DNA of 64,000 nt, from positions 186,001-250,000 of the forward strand of contig NZ_BCWY01000003.1 of assembly GCF_001894825.1 (NCBI RefSeq), in the 5' to 3' direction. The DNA comes from Rhodococcus jostii NBRC 16295 (GTDB lineage: Bacteria; Actinomycetota; Actinomycetes; Mycobacteriales; Mycobacteriaceae). The position numbers were made by a program, and so were the translations under genes. Within the stretch, counting starts at the first letter, position 1; the number at the start of each line of letters is the position of its first letter. The notes beneath the pieces were generated by a model. The model was not told the DNA's origin. It searched no databases and was given only the letters and a program-made list of their open reading frames with translations. This document shows, in pieces, positions 50,900 through 59,974 of this stretch.

Positions 50900-52132
50900 T
50901 CAGAGAACGGTTTCCCGCAGCGGCGTCGCGGGATCGGCGAGGGCAGTGCGGTCGACCTTGGTGCGGTTGCCGATGAACTTCTTACCGGCCATGAATTCGC
51001 TTGCAGCATTCACGGTCTCGACGGCCACCGGTATCCCGTCGCTGTCGAGGTGGAACAGGGCGAACGAGGTGTCGGAGGCGTCGCCGCGCAGGACCGCCCG
51101 GGTGTCGGGACCGACCATGCCCGCCATCTTCATCTTCAGGTCGAACTGATCGGACCAGAACCACGGCACCTCGTGCGGCGGCATGGGTGCCTTCATGATG
51201 ACGGCCGTCGCCTGCTTCGCCTGTTCGACTGCGCTGGGGATGCTTTCGAGTCGCACCATTTTTCCGAGCGTGTCGTGGAGGCGGTACGTCACGTCACCGA
51301 TCGCGAGGACGTGCGGATCGCTGGTGCGTGCCGAACCGTCCACGACGATTCCCGCGAGGCAGTCGATGCCGGACTCCCGTGCGAGTGCGTCGTTCGGGAT
51401 CGCACCGACGCCGACCAGAACGAGGTCACACGGGATTTCGGTTCCGTCGCCGAGGGTCACACCGCCGACTCGGCCTGCCGTCCCGGTGATCTCGCGGACC
51501 TCGGCCCCGGTGTGGATACGCGTGCCGCGATGTCGATGGAACTCGGTGAGGACGGTGGACAATTCGGGGCTTGCGACGCGCGCCAGCACCCGGTCTTCCC
51601 GTTCGATCACCGTGACCTCGCATCCGCGAGCGCGGGCCGACGCGGCGACCTCGAGCCCGACGTACCCACCGCCGATGATGGCGAGTGCCGATCCGGTGTG
51701 CACGGCGTCGCGCAGCAGGGTGGCGTCGGCGAGGGTGCGGAGGCTGAGTACACCGGCGAGATCGCTCCCCGGCAGCGTCAGGGTTCGCGGCGCGGCGCCC
51801 GTCGCGAGGACGAGCGTCGTGTACTCGAGGACTGCGCCGGACGCCGTCGTCGCGGTTCGGGCGTCGCGATCGATACGGACGACCGGATCGCCCAGCCGGG
51901 TTTCGATCTGATTGTCGGCGTAAAACGATTCCGGCTTGAGCCACTGGACGAACTCGTCCTCGGCGTACTTCTTCGACAGCGGCGGGCGGTGATACGGCGG
52001 ATGAGACTCCTCGCCGCAGAGGACGATTCGGCCGTCGAACTTCTGCTGCCGCAGCATGCCGGCGAGTGTGCCGCCGGCATGCCCGGCCCCGACGATCACC
52101 ACTGTGGGTGACGGGTGTGATGCGATCATCAT
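50900..52132 (-). CDS. FAD-dependent ferredoxin reductase of the P450 system
   Basis: 410 aa. Two Rossmann motifs, VGAGHAGGTLAG (FAD) and IGGGYVGLEVAA (NAD(P)H), and the FAD-contact VLAIGDV identify a putidaredoxin/terpredoxin-reductase-type protein. PPYHRPPLSK is the usual isoalloxazine-region motif. It passes electrons from NAD(P)H to the [2Fe-2S] ferredoxin encoded at 53801. It starts one base after the P450 stop with no separate ribosome site, so it is translationally coupled. Confidence 0.93.
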   Translation of the reverse strand: MMIASHPSPTVVIVGAGHAGGTLAGMLRQQKFDGRIVLCGEESHPPYHRPPLSKKYAEDEFVQWLKPESFYADNQIETRLGDPVVRIDRDARTATTASGAVLEYTTLVLATGAAPRTLTLPGSDLAGVLSLRTLADATLLRDAVHTGSALAIIGGGYVGLEVAASARARGCEVTVIEREDRVLARVASPELSTVLTEFHRHRGTRIHTGAEVREITGTAGRVGGVTLGDGTEIPCDLVLVGVGAIPNDALARESGIDCLAGIVVDGSARTSDPHVLAIGDVTYRLHDTLGKMVRLESIPSAVEQAKQATAVIMKAPMPPHEVPWFWSDQFDLKMKMAGMVGPDTRAVLRGDASDTSFALFHLDSDGIPVAVETVNAASEFMAGKKFIGNRTKVDRTALADPATPLRETVL

Positions 52133-52133
52133 G

Positions 52134-53456
52134 CTAACCGGTGAACTCGATCTTGACGGGCATGTTTTTCATCCCGCCGACGAAGTTCGTCTGAATCATC
52201 TTGGTTTCGTCCATCAACTCGAGCGACTCGATGTGGGGGAGCAACTCCTCGAACATGATTCGAAGTTCCAGCTTTGCCAGGTGCTGGCCGATGCACATGT
52301 GCGGGCCGTAGCCGAAAGCGATGTGCTTGTTGGGCCTGCGGGTGTAGTCGAAGCGGTCGGGATCCGGGATGACGTCCGCGTCGCGGTTTCCCGACTGGTA
52401 CAGCAGCATGAAGCGGTCGCCCTTCTTGATGTCACGACCGCGGAGCGTGTAATCCTGGGTTGCCTGACGCATGAAGTGCTTGACCGGCGACGCCCAGCGT
52501 AGCGACTCGTTGACGATCTGCGGAGCCAGCGCCAGGTCCGCTTTCGCCTTCGCCAGCAGGTCGGGATGGCGGCCGAGTTCGAGCATGCCGCCGGCGAGGG
52601 TGCTCGACGTGGTGTCGTGCCCCGCGGTCGCGATCGCGATGAAATATCCGTAGGCCACCTCGTTGGGGTAGTACTCGCCGCTCTCGTCGCGGGCCACCGA
52701 GATGATCGTCGCGAGGTCGTCGCTGGGGTTGGCTCGCCGGTCCTGGAGCAGTCTCTCGAAATACGCGTAGAAGTCCTGGATCGTGGCCACCCACTGCTTC
52801 GCAGCTGCGTCCGGGGTCAGCGGTTCGACGTCCTCACGAACGGCGTCGGGATCGGCGGTGCCGAAGAACTCTTGCGTCAGCGCCATCATCCGGGGCTCGT
52901 CTTCCTCGGGCACCCCGAACAAGCTCATGATGACGTGCAAGGGGTAGTGAAGTGCGAAGTCCTTGACGAAGTCGATCCGCCCATCTGTCTCGCGGAGCCT
53001 TCCGACGGCGGCCTTGGCCAGGTCGCGGATGACTGTTTCCCACTTCGCGAGGTTGGTCGGCCGGAACCAGTCCAGCGCGATGTCCTTGATCGCGGTGTGC
53101 TCCGGCGGGTCGAGGTAGGTGAGGGTCTCCAGAATGCGGAGGCTGCCGTTGTTGATGCTCTTGGTGAACTGGTCGCCGGCCTGGTTCGCCAGGATCGGGT
53201 TGACGGAGCCCTTGTCCTCACCGCCCGCGCTGGTGAAGATGTCGGGCTGTCGTTCGATCTCCATGATGTCGGCGTGCTTGCTCACCAACCAGATGGGGTC
53301 GTATCCGTCCACCACGGCGCGGCCCAGGGGGTTGTTCTCCCGTAGCCAGCGGTAGGCCTCGAACAACGCGTCGTTGTCCCGGTGACCCTCGGGTAGAACG
53401 ATCTGGCGGGCGACGGCGTCCGGAATCAGTTCCGTTACCTGCTCTGTAGTGCTCAT
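52134..53456 (-). CDS. Cytochrome P450 resembling P450terp (CYP108-like)
   Basis: 440 aa. The heme loop [17 protein letters not shown] has its Cys at 388, the I-helix reads [10 protein letters not shown] and ExxR is in ESLRW. Segments such as [23 protein letters not shown]-like [19 protein letters not shown] and [11 protein letters not shown] closely follow what I remember of Pseudomonas P450terp, which hydroxylates the allylic C7 methyl of alpha-terpineol. The whole operon (P450, reductase, two dehydrogenases, nearby ferredoxin) parallels the terp operon. A monoterpenoid or similar tertiary alcohol is therefore the likely substrate class, by inference. ATG 53456 follows AAGGGG. Confidence 0.88.
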   Translation of the reverse strand: MSTTEQVTELIPDAVARQIVLPEGHRDNDALFEAYRWLRENNPLGRAVVDGYDPIWLVSKHADIMEIERQPDIFTSAGGEDKGSVNPILANQAGDQFTKSINNGSLRILETLTYLDPPEHTAIKDIALDWFRPTNLAKWETVIRDLAKAAVGRLRETDGRIDFVKDFALHYPLHVIMSLFGVPEEDEPRMMALTQEFFGTADPDAVREDVEPLTPDAAAKQWVATIQDFYAYFERLLQDRRANPSDDLATIISVARDESGEYYPNEVAYGYFIAIATAGHDTTSSTLAGGMLELGRHPDLLAKAKADLALAPQIVNESLRWASPVKHFMRQATQDYTLRGRDIKKGDRFMLLYQSGNRDADVIPDPDRFDYTRRPNKHIAFGYGPHMCIGQHLAKLELRIMFEELLPHIESLELMDETKMIQTNFVGGMKNMPVKIEFTG

Positions 53457-53800
53457 CAATTCCCCTTCATGGTGCAGTGAGTTCCGGCGCCGTCTGTCGC
53501 GGCGCCTTCGCCGACTGGAGTGACTTCAGCCTGTCAGCCACGAGAGTGAGGCGCATCACACCATCGATCGAAAGTTGTCCACCTAACGGGGTATGTGTGC
53601 AGGGCCACCCCCGCGTCGCCGCCTGGATGTGCGGGAAGAATCACCCCATGGGAGGGGGGGAATCCGCCGAAGAGGTGATGCGCAGGATCAGTGACCCGCG
53701 ACACAATTTTGGGTACAGAACGCGGCCGGACCCCGAGACGGCAACCAGCTCATGGAGACGGCCCGCGCAGATGTTCACCGAACAATCCGAAGGAGTAGCC
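53457..53800. other. 344-bp gene-free divergent region between P450 and ferredoxin
   Basis: No gene is supported here; the plus frame open from 53477 lacks a ribosome site and continues into the ferredoxin. The stretch has an AT-richer patch near 53540-53600, a CCCATGGGAGGGGGG run near 53646-53660, and ACAATTTTGGGTACAG near 53702. Both promoters must lie here. It is the natural target of the LuxR-type regulators nearby, but I could not identify a convincing repeated site. Confidence 0.5.
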
Positions 53801-54121
53801 ATGCCCACCGTCGTATACCAGCTCCCAGACGGCTCGACGTCGTCCGTCGACGTCCCCGCCGGTCAGAGCGTGATGGACGGGTCGGTACGCAACAACCTTC
53901 CCGGCATCGTCGCCGAATGCGGCGGTAGCTGCTCGTGCGCCACGTGCCACGTGTACCTGGACGGGGACTCCGCACCGGCCTTTGAGGCGCCGACCTTGGA
54001 GGAACAGGACCTCCTCGAGTTCCTCGACGGTGTGCAGCCGTGCTCTCGCCTCGCGTGCCAGCTCGTGCTGACGCCGGACGTGGACACCATCACGGTGACC
54101 GTGCCGTCCTCGGACGCCTGA
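53801..54121 (+). CDS. Adrenodoxin-type [2Fe-2S] ferredoxin (terpredoxin-like)
   Basis: 106 aa. The cluster motif is CGGSCSCATCHVY with the fourth ligand in PCSRLACQL, typical of ferredoxins serving bacterial P450s such as putidaredoxin and terpredoxin. AAGGAG precedes ATG 53801. It is transcribed divergently from the P450 and its reductase, so the redox partners are co-regulated but in two transcripts. Confidence 0.93.
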   Translation: MPTVVYQLPDGSTSSVDVPAGQSVMDGSVRNNLPGIVAECGGSCSCATCHVYLDGDSAPAFEAPTLEEQDLLEFLDGVQPCSRLACQLVLTPDVDTITVTVPSSDA

Positions 54122-54136
54122 CGTCTTCCGGCCGAA

Positions 54137-55075
54137 TCACCGGGTGGAGGACTGATACTTCGCGATCAGTTCGGCGCGGTTGGTGGCGCCGAGTTTGCGG
54201 AGGATGCGTTTCACATGCGACTTGACCGTGTCGACCGTGATGACCAGTTCGGCGGCGATCGTGGAGTTCGACGCTCCGGTGAGAATCAGCCGGACCACGT
54301 CCGCCTCGCGTTCGGTCAGCGGGTCGAGCAGGCGCCGCTCGGCGTCGTCGTGCTCGGCGCCGGCCGGCGTGAGGTCGGCAGACCCTCGTGCGGTCACTGC
54401 GTCGAACGCGGTGTCGCTGCTCCACCGCTGGGCACTTTCCCGGAGGAGGACGTCCTGGCGGTCGCGACGGGATTCGAGCCCGACCCGCTCGAAGCATCCG
54501 CCGAGCACCGCGGCGAATGCTCCCAGAGCATGGCGTCGTGATCCGTCCAACGATGCCCCGACGTGAACGAGCGCAGCAGCAGTCCCGGCGACGACGACCG
54601 GCACGATGGTGAAACCGTTCGCGCCCAGCGCCTCTCGCAGCTCGGCGGGAACGTGGGAATCGACCGTGACCGTGTTCGTCTCGAGGGCGCGTGCTTCGGG
54701 CGAACCCTCCACGACCGCGAACTCCGAGGGAAGGGCGAGGGCCGTGTCAGGGTCGGCGCTGAACGAGGTGACGGGAACGATCCGGTCGCCGTCGAGGCGG
54801 GAGAGGACAACCTTGTCTGCGCAGCAGAGTTCGGCGACGCGCTCGCAGGCCCGCCGCATGAGTTCTGCACTCGAGGCGGCATCGTCGAGCGCGTGCACGG
54901 CGCGGTCGATGCCCCGTGCGATCGCCCCGATCTCGGCGGTGCGGGTCGCGGCAATTGCGTTCCTGCGGTCGAGGAGATCGACCAGACGCCGGCCGAGTTC
55001 GACGGAGTGCGCCGAAGTGGCCGTGCGCATTTCGGTGAGGGTGTCCGAGATGGCCAGATCGAGCTCGTCAGCCAC
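54137..55075 (-). CDS. GAF-LuxR-type transcriptional regulator, second of a tandem pair
   Basis: 312 aa. The central region (about 50-200) looks like a GAF sensor domain. The C-terminal 65 residues are a LuxR helix-turn-helix: LTEREADVVRLILTGASNSTIA and TVKSHVKRILRKLGATNRAEL. No receiver domain or phosphorylation site is present, so it probably senses a small molecule directly. GTG 55075 overlaps the stop of its upstream paralogue by 8 bp. The pair lies between the P450/ferredoxin genes and the beta-oxidation genes and may activate either. Confidence 0.85.
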   Translation of the reverse strand: MADELDLAISDTLTEMRTATSAHSVELGRRLVDLLDRRNAIAATRTAEIGAIARGIDRAVHALDDAASSAELMRRACERVAELCCADKVVLSRLDGDRIVPVTSFSADPDTALALPSEFAVVEGSPEARALETNTVTVDSHVPAELREALGANGFTIVPVVVAGTAAALVHVGASLDGSRRHALGAFAAVLGGCFERVGLESRRDRQDVLLRESAQRWSSDTAFDAVTARGSADLTPAGAEHDDAERRLLDPLTEREADVVRLILTGASNSTIAAELVITVDTVKSHVKRILRKLGATNRAELIAKYQSSTR

Positions 55076-56189
55076 CGGACACCGTCTTGGCATTGGCGCA
55101 CAGCGCCGCCACCTCGGCTCGCGTCGACACACCGAGTTTCTTGAAGATCCGCTGGACGTGCGACTTGACGGTGCCGTCGGAAATGCACAGCCGCCGGGAA
55201 ATGGTGGCGTTGGTCGCCCCCGTCGCCATCAGCGTCAGCACTTCTCGTTCGCGCGCGGTCAGCGCATGCGCGCGCGGAATGACCGGTGCCTGCGCAGTGT
55301 CGTTCGACGCGCCCGCCCGGGGGAGTTCGGATGCGGACAGTTCCGGCATCCTCACGGGTGCCTGCTCGAGGTGCCGCAGTGCCTGAGTGAGTCGTCGGAT
55401 CTCGGCATCGACGTGCTCGTTGCGCGCAGAGATCTGCTGTCGCAGGTCGGCGCGCTCCTTCGACGAGGCGCACACGCCCGCCAGTGCCCCGACGATGTGG
55501 ACGTCGGTGTCGGACAGGCTGTCGCTCTGGCGATCCACGTGAATCATCGCCACCGCACGCGAGTCGACGACGACGGGAACCGCGAGGTACCCCGCGGGAC
55601 GCGACAGGTCGATGAGGGGGCGGTACGTGTGCCGGTAGGTGTCGGCGGCATCCACGGCATACGGCCGGCGGCGCCGGACCAGTTCGGCCTCGCGGGGCGC
55701 CTCGCGCAGCGAGATCTCCCGGCCGTCGATGGCGGTGATGAGTTCGTGGAAGTCTCCGCTCAGTTCGGGGTTGACCGCCAGCGCGATGGGAGACCAGGTG
55801 GAACCGCGAACCACGGAGAACATTGCCTTGCCATATCCCAGGCTCGTGCACAATTCCTGCGTCACGATACGGGCGATCTGGTCGGCTCCGGCATCGATCG
55901 CGCGGACCACTCGCTGCAAAGACTCGAACTGCTCGGTGTGCACGCGCAATCGGCGATCGATGTCGTCGCGGCCGGCGGTGTCGAGTCGTGTCACGAGTTC
56001 CGCGAGGCGAACGGCGTGCTCGGGTGAGTCGAGGCCGTCCCGCAGCTTCCGTGCCGCGAAGGCGCGGATCACCGTCAGATCGGGCTCGCCGTCCGCGAGG
56101 CGGATCAGGTTCGGCTCGCTCCCGAGCAACTCCCGCAACTCTGCGACTGCCTGCTCGGCAAGCTCGAACGAACTCGTCGAAATGACCAC
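55068..56189 (-). CDS. GAF-LuxR-type transcriptional regulator, first of a tandem pair
   Basis: 373 aa. An N-terminal helical part precedes a GAF-like domain (about 110-240), a helical linker, and the LuxR DNA-binding domain LTAREREVLTLMATGATNATIS and TVKSHVQRIFKKLGVSTRAEV. It is a paralogue of the next gene, so a heteromer is possible. GTG 56189 has AGGAG upstream. A GGTCAGTCC site lies about 110 bp upstream in its promoter region. Confidence 0.87.
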   Translation of the reverse strand: MVISTSSFELAEQAVAELRELLGSEPNLIRLADGEPDLTVIRAFAARKLRDGLDSPEHAVRLAELVTRLDTAGRDDIDRRLRVHTEQFESLQRVVRAIDAGADQIARIVTQELCTSLGYGKAMFSVVRGSTWSPIALAVNPELSGDFHELITAIDGREISLREAPREAELVRRRRPYAVDAADTYRHTYRPLIDLSRPAGYLAVPVVVDSRAVAMIHVDRQSDSLSDTDVHIVGALAGVCASSKERADLRQQISARNEHVDAEIRRLTQALRHLEQAPVRMPELSASELPRAGASNDTAQAPVIPRAHALTAREREVLTLMATGATNATISRRLCISDGTVKSHVQRIFKKLGVSTRAEVAALCANAKTVSGG

Positions 56190-56297
56190 TCACCACTCCT
56201 TGCGCCGCGGCTGCCGCACCTGTGACACAACGCACAGTATAGAGAAGGTGTCACCTGGGCGTTCGTCACCGTCGGCAGCCTGAGTACCAATGTATAT

Positions 56298-56306
56298 GGT
56301 CAGTCC
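56298..56306. promoter_or_regulatory. Possible GntR (FadR-family) half-matched site upstream of the LuxR pair
   Basis: GGTCAGTCC resembles the FadR-type core GGTnnnACC with one mismatch. The same nine bases occur in reverse at 59936-59928. It lies in the divergent region between the LuxR pair and the enoyl-CoA hydratase. Confidence 0.4.
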
Positions 56307-56382
56307 AATCGCGTCACGCATTCCGGGAAAGTCCTTCGACTGAGTTCTTGTTCCCGACGCCAGGTCCGTACTAGGGTCGAAT

Positions 56383-56391
56383 GGTAAGACC
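56383..56391. promoter_or_regulatory. GntR (FadR-family) operator candidate upstream of the enoyl-CoA hydratase
   Basis: TGGTAAGACCA (56382-56392) is a perfect match to the FadR-subfamily consensus TGGTnnnACCA, 20 bp before ATG 56412. It sits where a repressor would block the promoter or ribosome loading. Confidence 0.6.
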
Positions 56392-56411
56392 AAACTGAAA
56401 GGACCGGCACT

Positions 56412-57191
56412 ATGGCGCACCCCGTGCGATACGACGTCGACGAGCACATCGCCGTCGTCACCCTCGATCGCCCCGAAACCCGCAACGCGCTGTCCGACGA
56501 CATGCTGGACGAACTACTCGCCGCGCTCGAACGCGCCCGCGGGGACGACGACGTGCGGGTCGTAGTCCTGGCTTCGTCGCACGAGAAGATCTTCTCTGCG
56601 GGCGGAGACCTCAAGGCGTTCGCGAGCGAGACGCCCACGATCGTCAAATATGCCGGGCTGGATCGCTTCCCGCGGCTCTATCAACTCATCGGCGGCCTCG
56701 GGAAGCCGGTGATCTGCGCGGCCGGTGGCGACGTGCTGGCGGGCGCATTTGGGCTCGCCCTCGCGTGCGACTTCGTGCTCGCCAAGGAGTCGGTCCGGTT
56801 CGGGTGCCCGGAGATCAACGTCGGCGTCTTCCCGTTCATGATTTCCGCCCTCATCTACCGGAACGTCGGGCGGCTCAAGGCGAACGAGCTGATGATGTAC
56901 GGCGAGCTCATCACCGCCGCGGACGCACTCGAGCTGGGGCTCGTGAATCGTGTGATTCCGGATGACGACTTCGAAGCGGAGGTCCGGGAGTGGGCGCGCC
57001 GGCTCGCGAGTAAATCGCCGCTTCTCCTGCGTCTCGGCAAGGAGGCGATCAACAACACCCGCGACATGTCGCTGCCGGACGCTCTGACGGCGCTGCAGTC
57101 TCAGCTCGCCCTCGCGTTCACGACCGACGACATCGTCGAGGGCGTCACCGCCTTCCGTGAAAAGCGTTCTCCCGTATGGAGCATGCGATGA
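56412..57191 (+). CDS. Enoyl-CoA hydratase
   Basis: 259 aa crotonase. HEKIFSAGGDLKAF and GGDVLAGAFGLALACDF form the oxyanion hole and ECPEINVG-like FGCPEINVGVFP carries a conserved acidic position. It hydrates an enoyl-CoA (or isomerises it). Its promoter carries a FadR-type site. A CoA ligase follows in the same direction after 107 bp with its own site, so the two may be separate transcripts in one regulon. Confidence 0.92.
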   Translation: MAHPVRYDVDEHIAVVTLDRPETRNALSDDMLDELLAALERARGDDDVRVVVLASSHEKIFSAGGDLKAFASETPTIVKYAGLDRFPRLYQLIGGLGKPVICAAGGDVLAGAFGLALACDFVLAKESVRFGCPEINVGVFPFMISALIYRNVGRLKANELMMYGELITAADALELGLVNRVIPDDDFEAEVREWARRLASKSPLLLRLGKEAINNTRDMSLPDALTALQSQLALAFTTDDIVEGVTAFREKRSPVWSMR

Positions 57192-57220
57192 CGGAGAAAG
57201 TGCGAACTCGTTGCACTTTC

Positions 57221-57229
57221 GGTCCAACC
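57221..57229. promoter_or_regulatory. GntR (FadR-family) operator candidate upstream of the CoA ligase
   Basis: GGTCCAACC matches GGTnnnACC and is followed by an AT-rich TTATAT stretch that could be the -10 region of the ligase promoter. It lies 70 bp before ATG 57299. Confidence 0.6.
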
Positions 57230-57298
57230 ATTATATCGTGAGGGCCAACACAGGTTTCTCATTCCCTCTCCACATCTGCGCTCAGAGGAAGGCTTCCC

Positions 57299-58984
57299 AT
57301 GGCGTTCGCATCGGTCACCGATCGCTATTCGGACGAACAGATCCGAGAGTTCTATGCCACCGGACAGTGGCACCGCGACACCTTCTTCGACCTGCTCGAG
57401 GCTCAGGTGGCCGAGCGAGGCGACCGCGTCTTCCTGACCGACGACACCAGTGGCGGCATCACCTTCCGGGAGTTGCGTGACAGGGCCCTGAGTCTTGCGG
57501 TGGGCCTCCGCCGACACGGGATCGCGGCCGGTGACCGCGTCTCGGTGCAGGTTCCGAACTGGATCGAGTTCTCGATCATCGCCGTCGCCTTGTCGCGACT
57601 GGGCGCCGTCTTGGTTCCGATCATGCCGATCTACCGCCGGGACGACGTCGAATACATCCTGAGAAATGCCGGTGTCCGGCTTGCGATTACGCCGCAGGGT
57701 TTCAGGAAGTTCGACTACGCCGGCATGTACACCGAAATCCTGAGTGCGGTAGACACCCTCGAGGACGTCGTGGTCGTCCGGGGGAACGGCGACCTGCCGA
57801 ACGGGTCGGTGTCGTTCGAGTCGTTGTCGGCGGACGTCGGCCCGGAGGAGGCAATCGCCGAACTCGGCCCCGGCGTCGGTCCGGACGAGCCGTTCGTCAT
57901 CGTCTACAGCAGTGGCACGACGTCCCGGCCCAAGGGCTGCATCCACACGTTCAACACGCTGGCCTGCGGATCCCGGCTGCTGGCCAAGGGATTCGCGTAC
58001 ACGCCCGAGGACGTACAGTTCGGGCCCTCGCCGATCACGCACACCACCGGACTGGTCACCAGCATCATCCTTCCTCTCATGCACGGTGCGGCGTCGCATC
58101 TCATCGAGGTGTGGGAGCCGGTTCGCGGAATGGAGCAGATCAAGGAACGCGGATGCACGGTCGCGGTGAGTGCGACGACGTTCCTGCAGATGCTCATGGA
58201 CGCCTACGACCCCGCCGTGCACGACATCGGCAGCATGCGCCTGTGGGTCGCCGCGGGCTCCCCGATTCCGGGAAGTTTCGTCACCCATGCCGCCGAACAG
58301 TTCCCGAATCTGCAGGTACTCAGCCTGTACGGTCGCTCGGAGAACGTCACCACCACCATGTGCATCGTCAGCGACGATCCCGAGCGATCGATCACCTCGG
58401 ACGGTCGTCCGCTCCCGATGCAGTCGGTGAAGATCGTCGACGAACTCGGTGACGAGGTTCCGCGCGGCGAGGAGGGCGACATCGCCTACAAGGGCGCCAT
58501 GCACATGCTCGCGTATCTCCACAACGCCGAGGAGACGGCCAAGCTGTTCACGCCGGACGGTTACTCCCGCTCCGGTGACCTCGGTCGGATGGACGAGGGC
58601 GGGTACGTTCGCGTCACCGGGCGCACGAAGGACATCGTGATCCGCGGCGGAATGAACATCAGTGTCCGCCAGGTCGAAGACCTCCTCGCAGCCCATCCCG
58701 CCGTCCGCGGTGTCGCGGCGGTCGCGATGCCCGACGACCGGCTCGGCGAGGCGGTGTGCCTCTACCTCGTCCCGGCGCCCGGGTCCGAGGACGTCACTCT
58801 CGAGAAGATCAAGAACTACCTCCTCGACCAGGGTGTCGCCATCCAGAAGGTCCCGGAGCGGCTCGAACTCGTCGACGCGCTGCCGACGACCGCGACGGGC
58901 AAGATCCAGAAGCATGTGCTTCGCGCCCGGATCGCGGAGAAGATCAAGGCCGACCAGGAACAGCGGGTGCAGACCGTCGGCTGA
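57299..58984 (+). CDS. Acyl-CoA ligase, cyclohexanecarboxylate-CoA-ligase-like
   Basis: 561 aa ANL enzyme. It has VYSSGTTSRPKGCIH (AMP motif), LYGRSENVT, SGDLGRMDEGGYVRVTGRTKD, and the catalytic lysine in TATGKIQKH. The N-terminal IREFYATGQWHRDTFFDLLEAQ type is seen in ligases annotated for cyclohexanecarboxylate and other alicyclic acids. That would fit a cyclic terpenoid acid from the P450 operon, by inference. It is followed by a strong terminator. Confidence 0.9.
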   Translation: MAFASVTDRYSDEQIREFYATGQWHRDTFFDLLEAQVAERGDRVFLTDDTSGGITFRELRDRALSLAVGLRRHGIAAGDRVSVQVPNWIEFSIIAVALSRLGAVLVPIMPIYRRDDVEYILRNAGVRLAITPQGFRKFDYAGMYTEILSAVDTLEDVVVVRGNGDLPNGSVSFESLSADVGPEEAIAELGPGVGPDEPFVIVYSSGTTSRPKGCIHTFNTLACGSRLLAKGFAYTPEDVQFGPSPITHTTGLVTSIILPLMHGAASHLIEVWEPVRGMEQIKERGCTVAVSATTFLQMLMDAYDPAVHDIGSMRLWVAAGSPIPGSFVTHAAEQFPNLQVLSLYGRSENVTTTMCIVSDDPERSITSDGRPLPMQSVKIVDELGDEVPRGEEGDIAYKGAMHMLAYLHNAEETAKLFTPDGYSRSGDLGRMDEGGYVRVTGRTKDIVIRGGMNISVRQVEDLLAAHPAVRGVAAVAMPDDRLGEAVCLYLVPAPGSEDVTLEKIKNYLLDQGVAIQKVPERLELVDALPTTATGKIQKHVLRARIAEKIKADQEQRVQTVG

Positions 58985-58993
58985 CCGAATCGG

Positions 58994-59028
58994 AAAGGGG
59001 GCGAAGCCGAATCGGCTTCGCCCCCTTT
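58994..59028. terminator. Strong bidirectional intrinsic terminator
   Basis: A 17-bp perfect stem (AAAGGGGGCGAAGCCGA and its complement) has a minimal loop and is followed by T on the plus strand and flanked by A on the other side. It separates the CoA ligase from the convergent MaoC gene and works for both. Confidence 0.92.
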
Positions 59029-59046
59029 TCGTGGGTCGAGGGAAGA

Positions 59047-59463
59047 TCAGTCCGCTGTCACCACAACGGTCGCAGACCCGGTGACGACGGGGCCCTTGAC
59101 CCCGGACGCGACGAGATCGACGGTCGCGAGTGACTGCCCGTCCGTCTCGGTGATCGTCGCCACCGTGCCGCCCACGGTCAGGGTGTCGCCGAGGAAGACC
59201 GGCGCGACGAACCGGACACCGAAGGAGCGCACGTGCTCGACACCGAACGTGTCGGAGACCCAGCCGGCAAGGATGCCCGCCTGCATCTGACCCATCGCGA
59301 TCACGCCCGGGAAACCCGACGTGGCTACGAACTCGGGGTCGTGGTGCAGGGGATTGAAATCGCCTCCTGCGCCGGCAAATCGGACGATGTCGGTCTGGGT
59401 GACCGGGCCGACCGCCCGGGTGTCGAGGGTGTCGCCGACGCGGAGCTTGGCCGGTGTTCTCAT
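59047..59463 (-). CDS. MaoC-type (R)-specific enoyl-CoA hydratase subunit
   Basis: 138 aa hotdog protein. GDFNPLHHDPEF is the hydratase-2 motif with catalytic Asp and His. It probably pairs with the product of the overlapping upstream gene to form a heteromeric hydratase, as HadA/HadB-type proteins do in actinobacteria. ATG 59463 overlaps the partner's stop (ATGA). It would hydrate bulky enoyl-CoAs, possibly alongside the crotonase at 56412. Confidence 0.9.
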   Translation of the reverse strand: MRTPAKLRVGDTLDTRAVGPVTQTDIVRFAGAGGDFNPLHHDPEFVATSGFPGVIAMGQMQAGILAGWVSDTFGVEHVRSFGVRFVAPVFLGDTLTVGGTVATITETDGQSLATVDLVASGVKGPVVTGSATVVVTAD

Positions 59464-59912
59464 CGCTGTTCTCCTCGTTCGATCAGGACCTCCTCGAGTC
59501 GCGCCACGGGCGCGCCGTCTGCGTCGACGTACTCGGTCTCCAGGGTGACGACGCGCATCGTCCCGCCCCGCTTGCCTTCTCGCTGTGCGTCATCGACGAC
59601 ACGGCGGGTGCCGACGACGTGGTCGCCGGCGGTGAGCGGTCGCAGGTACGTCCACGTGACCGAACCGACCACCACGCGTTCGAGGGCGAGGCCCAGCGAG
59701 TCGACGAAGGCACGCTGGTCGCGCTGGTGTCCGGCGACGACGGTGTGGGTGAGGGTGGCCGGTACGTCGTCGAATCCCGCTGTGCGCGCCGCATTCCGGT
59801 CGGTGTGTACGGGGTCGGTCGTGAACGTCGCGCGCGTGAACTCGCGAATCTTGCCGCGTTCGACGTCGTATTCGACGCGGTCTACGGCGCCGGCGGGGAG
59901 TGGTTCTGCCAT
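59460..59912 (-). CDS. MaoC/FAS1-type dehydratase N-terminal-domain subunit
   Basis: 150 aa hotdog protein without the Asp-His pair of its partner. The opening VERGKIREFTRATFTTDP and the segment VPATLTHTVVAGHQRDQ are typical of the non-catalytic half of heteromeric MaoC hydratases. AAGGAGG precedes ATG 59912. It is the first gene of the pair, divergent from the acyl-CoA dehydrogenase across a 62-bp promoter. Confidence 0.88.
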   Translation of the reverse strand: MAEPLPAGAVDRVEYDVERGKIREFTRATFTTDPVHTDRNAARTAGFDDVPATLTHTVVAGHQRDQRAFVDSLGLALERVVVGSVTWTYLRPLTAGDHVVGTRRVVDDAQREGKRGGTMRVVTLETEYVDADGAPVARLEEVLIERGEQR

Positions 59913-59927
59913 CGAGTCCTCCTTTTT

Positions 59928-59942
59928 GGACTGACCTATAGT
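59928..59942. promoter_or_regulatory. Operator-like site and -10 box between the MaoC pair and the acyl-CoA dehydrogenase
   Basis: GGACTGACC (59928-59936), one mismatch from GGTnnnACC and the reverse of the site at 56298, abuts a plus-strand TATAGT hexamer (59937-59942). The acyl-CoA dehydrogenase ATG is 32 bp further. Repression at this point would stop both divergent operons. Confidence 0.5.
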
Positions 59943-59974
59943 ATCATTGAGCCTAAATCCGTGAGGAGGATGCA

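Noticed and set aside
53477-53800. Upstream extension of the ferredoxin frame
   Set aside because: The ferredoxin fold begins at ATG 53801 with a good AAGGAG; the upstream residues resemble no protein and cover the divergent promoter.
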